A program made the translations under genes and the position numbers. Below the pieces are notes generated by a model. It was given only the letters and a program-made list of their open reading frames with translations. It was not told the origin of the DNA and did not search any database. Source: Denitromonas halophila (GTDB taxonomy: Bacteria > Pseudomonadota > Gammaproteobacteria > Burkholderiales > Rhodocyclaceae). Taken from it: a stretch of DNA of 64,000 bases. Positions 61,486-64,000 of the stretch are shown here, piece after piece. The stretch is taken from NCBI RefSeq assembly GCF_007625155.1, contig NZ_VMNK01000007.1, forward strand, positions 62,001 to 126,000, read 5' to 3'. Each line of letters opens with the position of its first letter. Within the stretch, counting starts at the first letter, position 1.

Positions 61486-62523
61486 TCAATCCCGATCGAG
61501 TCTCACCAATAGCTTGCCCCGATTTCCCCCGTTGAACAGCAGCTTGAGCGACGGGAAGGCGTGTTCGATGCCCTCGACCACATGGGCCTGATACTTGAGC
61601 CGACCGGCCTGGAACCAACGGGTCAGATCACGCTCGCAACGTTGCTGATCGGCGCCCCCGAGGAAGTCGAAGACCACAAAACCTTCCATGCGGGCGCGGC
61701 GCATGAGCAGCATGAAGTGGTTCTTCACGCCATAGAGGGCGTCCGGGTCCTCGATGTTGTCGTAGTCGGAGATGCCGCCGCAGATCACGACGCGGGCGCC
61801 CATGGCCAGATGCGCGAGCGCGGCATCGAGGATGGGGCCGCCGACGTTGTCGAAAAAGATGTCCACGCCATCGGGACAGGTCCGGCCGATGGCCTCGAGG
61901 ACGTTCTCGGCCTTGTAGTCGATGGCAGCGTCAAAACCCAATTCATTCACCAGCATGGCGCATTTCTCGGCGCCACCCGCAATGCCGACCACGCGGCAGC
62001 CGGCAATTTTGGCAATCTGCCCGGCCTGAACGCCGGTGGCCCCGGCGGCGCCGGAGATCAGCACCGTATCACCCGGGCGCGGCTGACCCTTGAGCAATAG
62101 ACCGTAATAGGCGGTATGCGCGTTCATGGCCAGGGCGCAGATCGATGCTTCGAGCGACACCTCGGTCGGTGCCGGCATCTTCATCATGAAGGCGGTGCGA
62201 TCGGGGTTGATGATCGAATACCGCGCCCACTGCATCAGCCCGTAGGCGATATCGCCCTCGGCCCAGCCCGGCGCGCGGGACTTGTCCACCACCCCGATGA
62301 TGAAACCGCGCATGGGGTCGCCGAGCGGGATGGGCGGCAGATAGGTGTAGCGCGGCGACAGCCATACCCGGTTGGTCGGGTCGAGGGAGAGATACACCCC
62401 ACGCACCCGGATCTCGCCCTCGCCCGGCTCCGGCATGGGCTGCTCACGCAGCACCAGATTGTCGTCACTCATCGGGCCATCGGCATGGCGGTTCATCACC
62501 CAGACCGCGTTCGTTTGTGTCAT
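61486..62523 (-). CDS. NADPH-dependent medium-chain oxidoreductase (CurA/YncB type)
   Basis: 345 residues. It has the MDR quinone-oxidoreductase fold without zinc ligands: SLDPTNRVWLSP, VLISGAAGATGVQAGQIAKIAGCRVVGIAGG (NADPH site), DYKAENVLEAIGRTCPDGVDIFFDNVGG. The family reduces enones and 15-oxo-type double bonds. 34 bases downstream of the acetoacetyl-CoA synthetase gene, probably one operon. Confidence 0.88.
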   Translation of the reverse strand: MTQTNAVWVMNRHADGPMSDDNLVLREQPMPEPGEGEIRVRGVYLSLDPTNRVWLSPRYTYLPPIPLGDPMRGFIIGVVDKSRAPGWAEGDIAYGLMQWARYSIINPDRTAFMMKMPAPTEVSLEASICALAMNAHTAYYGLLLKGQPRPGDTVLISGAAGATGVQAGQIAKIAGCRVVGIAGGAEKCAMLVNELGFDAAIDYKAENVLEAIGRTCPDGVDIFFDNVGGPILDAALAHLAMGARVVICGGISDYDNIEDPDALYGVKNHFMLLMRRARMEGFVVFDFLGGADQQRCERDLTRWFQAGRLKYQAHVVEGIEHAFPSLKLLFNGGNRGKLLVRLDRD

Positions 62524-62557
62524 GTCTCCTGCTCCTTCGGGTTTTTGTCGGTGCGGG

Positions 62558-64000
62558 CTAAAGCGTGTAATCCGGGCAATCCCGGGCGAAAGCGATGTAA
62601 TCGTCGAGTGCATCGGGGTTGGCCATGGAATCCGGATTGGCCGCCTTCGCCACCGGCACGCCCATCAGTAGTTTGCGCACCGGCACTTCCATTTTCTTGC
62701 CGGTGAGGGTGTAGGGAATCCGGTCCATGGCATAGATGCGATCCGGCACATGGCGGGGGGAATACTCGCTGCGCAGCCGATCGCAGATCCGTTTTTCCAT
62801 CGCCGCGTCCAGGACTACGCCGGGGTCGAGTTTCACGAACAGGGGCATGAAAAATCGCCCCCCCGACAGGTCGAGGCACACGATCAGGCTATCGGCCACA
62901 CCCGCGATCGCCTCGACACAGCGATAGATGTCGGCTGTGCCGATCCTGACCCCGAAGCGGTTGAGCGTCGAGTCAGAGCGCCCATAGATGTAGCAGCCGC
63001 CGCGGGCGTTGATCTTGAGATAGTCACCGTGACGCCACAGGCCGGGATAGACCTCGAAGTACGATTCCCGGAAACGCGTGTCGCCCTCATCATTCCAGAA
63101 ACACAGGGGCATCGAGGGCATGGGCTGACACACTACCAGTTCGGCCACCTCGCCCACCACTGGCGCACCGGCCTCGTCAAGCGCCTTCACGTCGACACCC
63201 AGCATCCGCGCCTGGATTTCGCCAGCATACACCGGCAGCGTCGGCGAGGCGCCCACAAAGCCGGTGGCCACATCGGTGCCACCACTTTGCGAGGTGAGCC
63301 ACAGGTCCGGGTTAATGTTCTCGTAACACCACACCATGGATTCGGGCGTCACCGGCGAGCCGCCCAGCAAAATGCCTTCGATGCACGACAGATCGTAGGT
63401 CTCGCTCGGATGGATGCCCCCCTTGGCCATCATGCCCACATAGGTGGGGCTGGCGCCGAAGAAGGTGGTGCCGGTGTCAGCGGCCATGCGCCACAACACG
63501 TCCGGGTCGGGATGGGCCGGGTTGCCGTCATAGAGCACGGCAGCGGCGCCCGACAGCAGCGAGCCAACGACGATGTTCCACATCACCCAACCGGTGGTGC
63601 TGTAGAAGAACATCACCCCACCGGGCTTGAGGTTGAAGTGGAAGTGCGAAAGCTTGAGCATCTCCAGGGTGATGCCGCCATGCCCATGCACGATGGGCTT
63701 GGGCAGGCCGGTGGTGCCGGAGGAATAGACGATCCACAGGGGATGCTCGAAGGGCGTGGGCGCGAATTCGAAGCCCGGCACGTCCACCCCGTCCGGCACC
63801 ACATCCGGCCACCGGGCAACGCGCACGCCGGGCGTGGCCTCGAGGCCGGGATCATCCGGATTCAGATAGGGCAGGCAGACGATGGTCTCCAGCGTCGGCA
63901 GGCTGGCGGCGATTTCGCGGGATTCGGGCCGGCGGTCGAAGTCCTTGCCGCCGTAGCGATAGCCGTCAATGGTGAACAGCACCTTGGGCCGGATCTGCAC
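62558..64000 (-). CDS. Acetoacetyl-CoA synthetase, C-terminal 480 residues
   Basis: The gene enters from the right edge; its start lies outside. AMP-binding motif YSSGTTGLPKPIVHGHGG, then FYSTTGWVMWN and GRSDSTLNRFGVRIGTADIYRCVEAI. TLTGKKMEVPVRKLLMG holds the catalytic Lys. These are features of acetoacetate-CoA ligase (AacS). It activates acetoacetate from ketone-body or acetone metabolism. Partial, so the N-terminal domain could not be checked. Confidence 0.87.
   Translation of the reverse strand: MQIRPKVLFTIDGYRYGGKDFDRRPESREIAASLPTLETIVCLPYLNPDDPGLEATPGVRVARWPDVVPDGVDVPGFEFAPTPFEHPLWIVYSSGTTGLPKPIVHGHGGITLEMLKLSHFHFNLKPGGVMFFYSTTGWVMWNIVVGSLLSGAAAVLYDGNPAHPDPDVLWRMAADTGTTFFGASPTYVGMMAKGGIHPSETYDLSCIEGILLGGSPVTPESMVWCYENINPDLWLTSQSGGTDVATGFVGASPTLPVYAGEIQARMLGVDVKALDEAGAPVVGEVAELVVCQPMPSMPLCFWNDEGDTRFRESYFEVYPGLWRHGDYLKINARGGCYIYGRSDSTLNRFGVRIGTADIYRCVEAIAGVADSLIVCLDLSGGRFFMPLFVKLDPGVVLDAAMEKRICDRLRSEYSPRHVPDRIYAMDRIPYTLTGKKMEVPVRKLLMGVPVAKAANPDSMANPDALDDYIAFARDCPDYTL

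Noticed and set aside
1-64000. tRNA, rRNA, CRISPR arrays, riboswitches, phage attachment sites
   Set aside because: Looked for by eye on both strands and not found; a covariance-model scan would be needed to exclude small RNAs.

Overview
The window is a GC-rich chromosomal stretch of a betaproteobacterium, most likely of the Azoarcus/Aromatoleum/Thauera group. This rests on inference from content: fixABCX, a complete dmp-type phenol/catechol meta-cleavage pathway with a DmpR-type regulator, a PEP-CTERM protein, and a DUF1302/DUF1329/RND outer-membrane module. No rRNA, tRNA or CRISPR array was recognised. No taxonomic marker is present, so genus is not determined.

Layout. 1-5.4 kb: start of an ABC transporter ATPase, a ChaN/PDZ protein, a secreted M1-like peptidase, a PEP-CTERM protein and DNA polymerase IV. 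5.6-9.7 kb: fixABCX plus a ferritin-like gene. 9.7-11.9 kb: a gene-poor accessory patch with REP-like repeats, a TIR-domain gene with integron-cassette-like ends and an orphan encapsulated-ferritin gene. 12-20.7 kb: housekeeping and stress genes (DAHP synthase, ECF sigma/anti-sigma, msrPQ, mog, darP, pmbA, a TRAP binding protein) and a decayed GGDEF gene.

20.9-35.5 kb is the least conventional part. An AcoR-like sigma-54 activator lies beyond a long minus-strand operon coding an acetoin-dehydrogenase-like complex: E1 alpha, E1 beta, a free lipoyl-domain protein, an E2 catalytic core without lipoyl domain and a lipoate ligase. The same run continues with a GMC flavoprotein and its Tat-exported partner, a secreted VOC protein and a HupE/UreJ-type membrane protein. 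A porin, a quinoprotein dehydrogenase and a diheme cytochrome c are transcribed divergently. Between the two units I find two opposed near-perfect sigma-54 promoters and two copies of a TGCGACA-type dyad, so the two arms look like one regulon: periplasmic oxidation of an alcohol or diol, then thiamine/lipoate-dependent cleavage of an alpha-hydroxyketone or diketone. The substrate is not known.

35.7-60.7 kb is a phenol regulon: phenol hydroxylase dmpKLMNOP, two tandem catechol 2,3-dioxygenases, lower pathway dmpCDEFGHI (with an inserted carboxymuconolactone-decarboxylase-like gene) and, on the same strand, YCF48, RND, DUF1302 and DUF1329 genes. A ferredoxin and dmpR lie upstream. DmpR-type enhancer sites and a sigma-54 promoter precede dmpK. 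A CTCGAG-centred palindrome recurs in four intergenic regions, twice as part of a longer conserved sigma-70-like promoter block. A GntR regulator and a monooxygenase-like membrane protein are inserted on the opposite strand. The window ends with an IS3-family remnant, a CurA/YncB-type oxidoreductase and the 3' part of an acetoacetyl-CoA synthetase gene.
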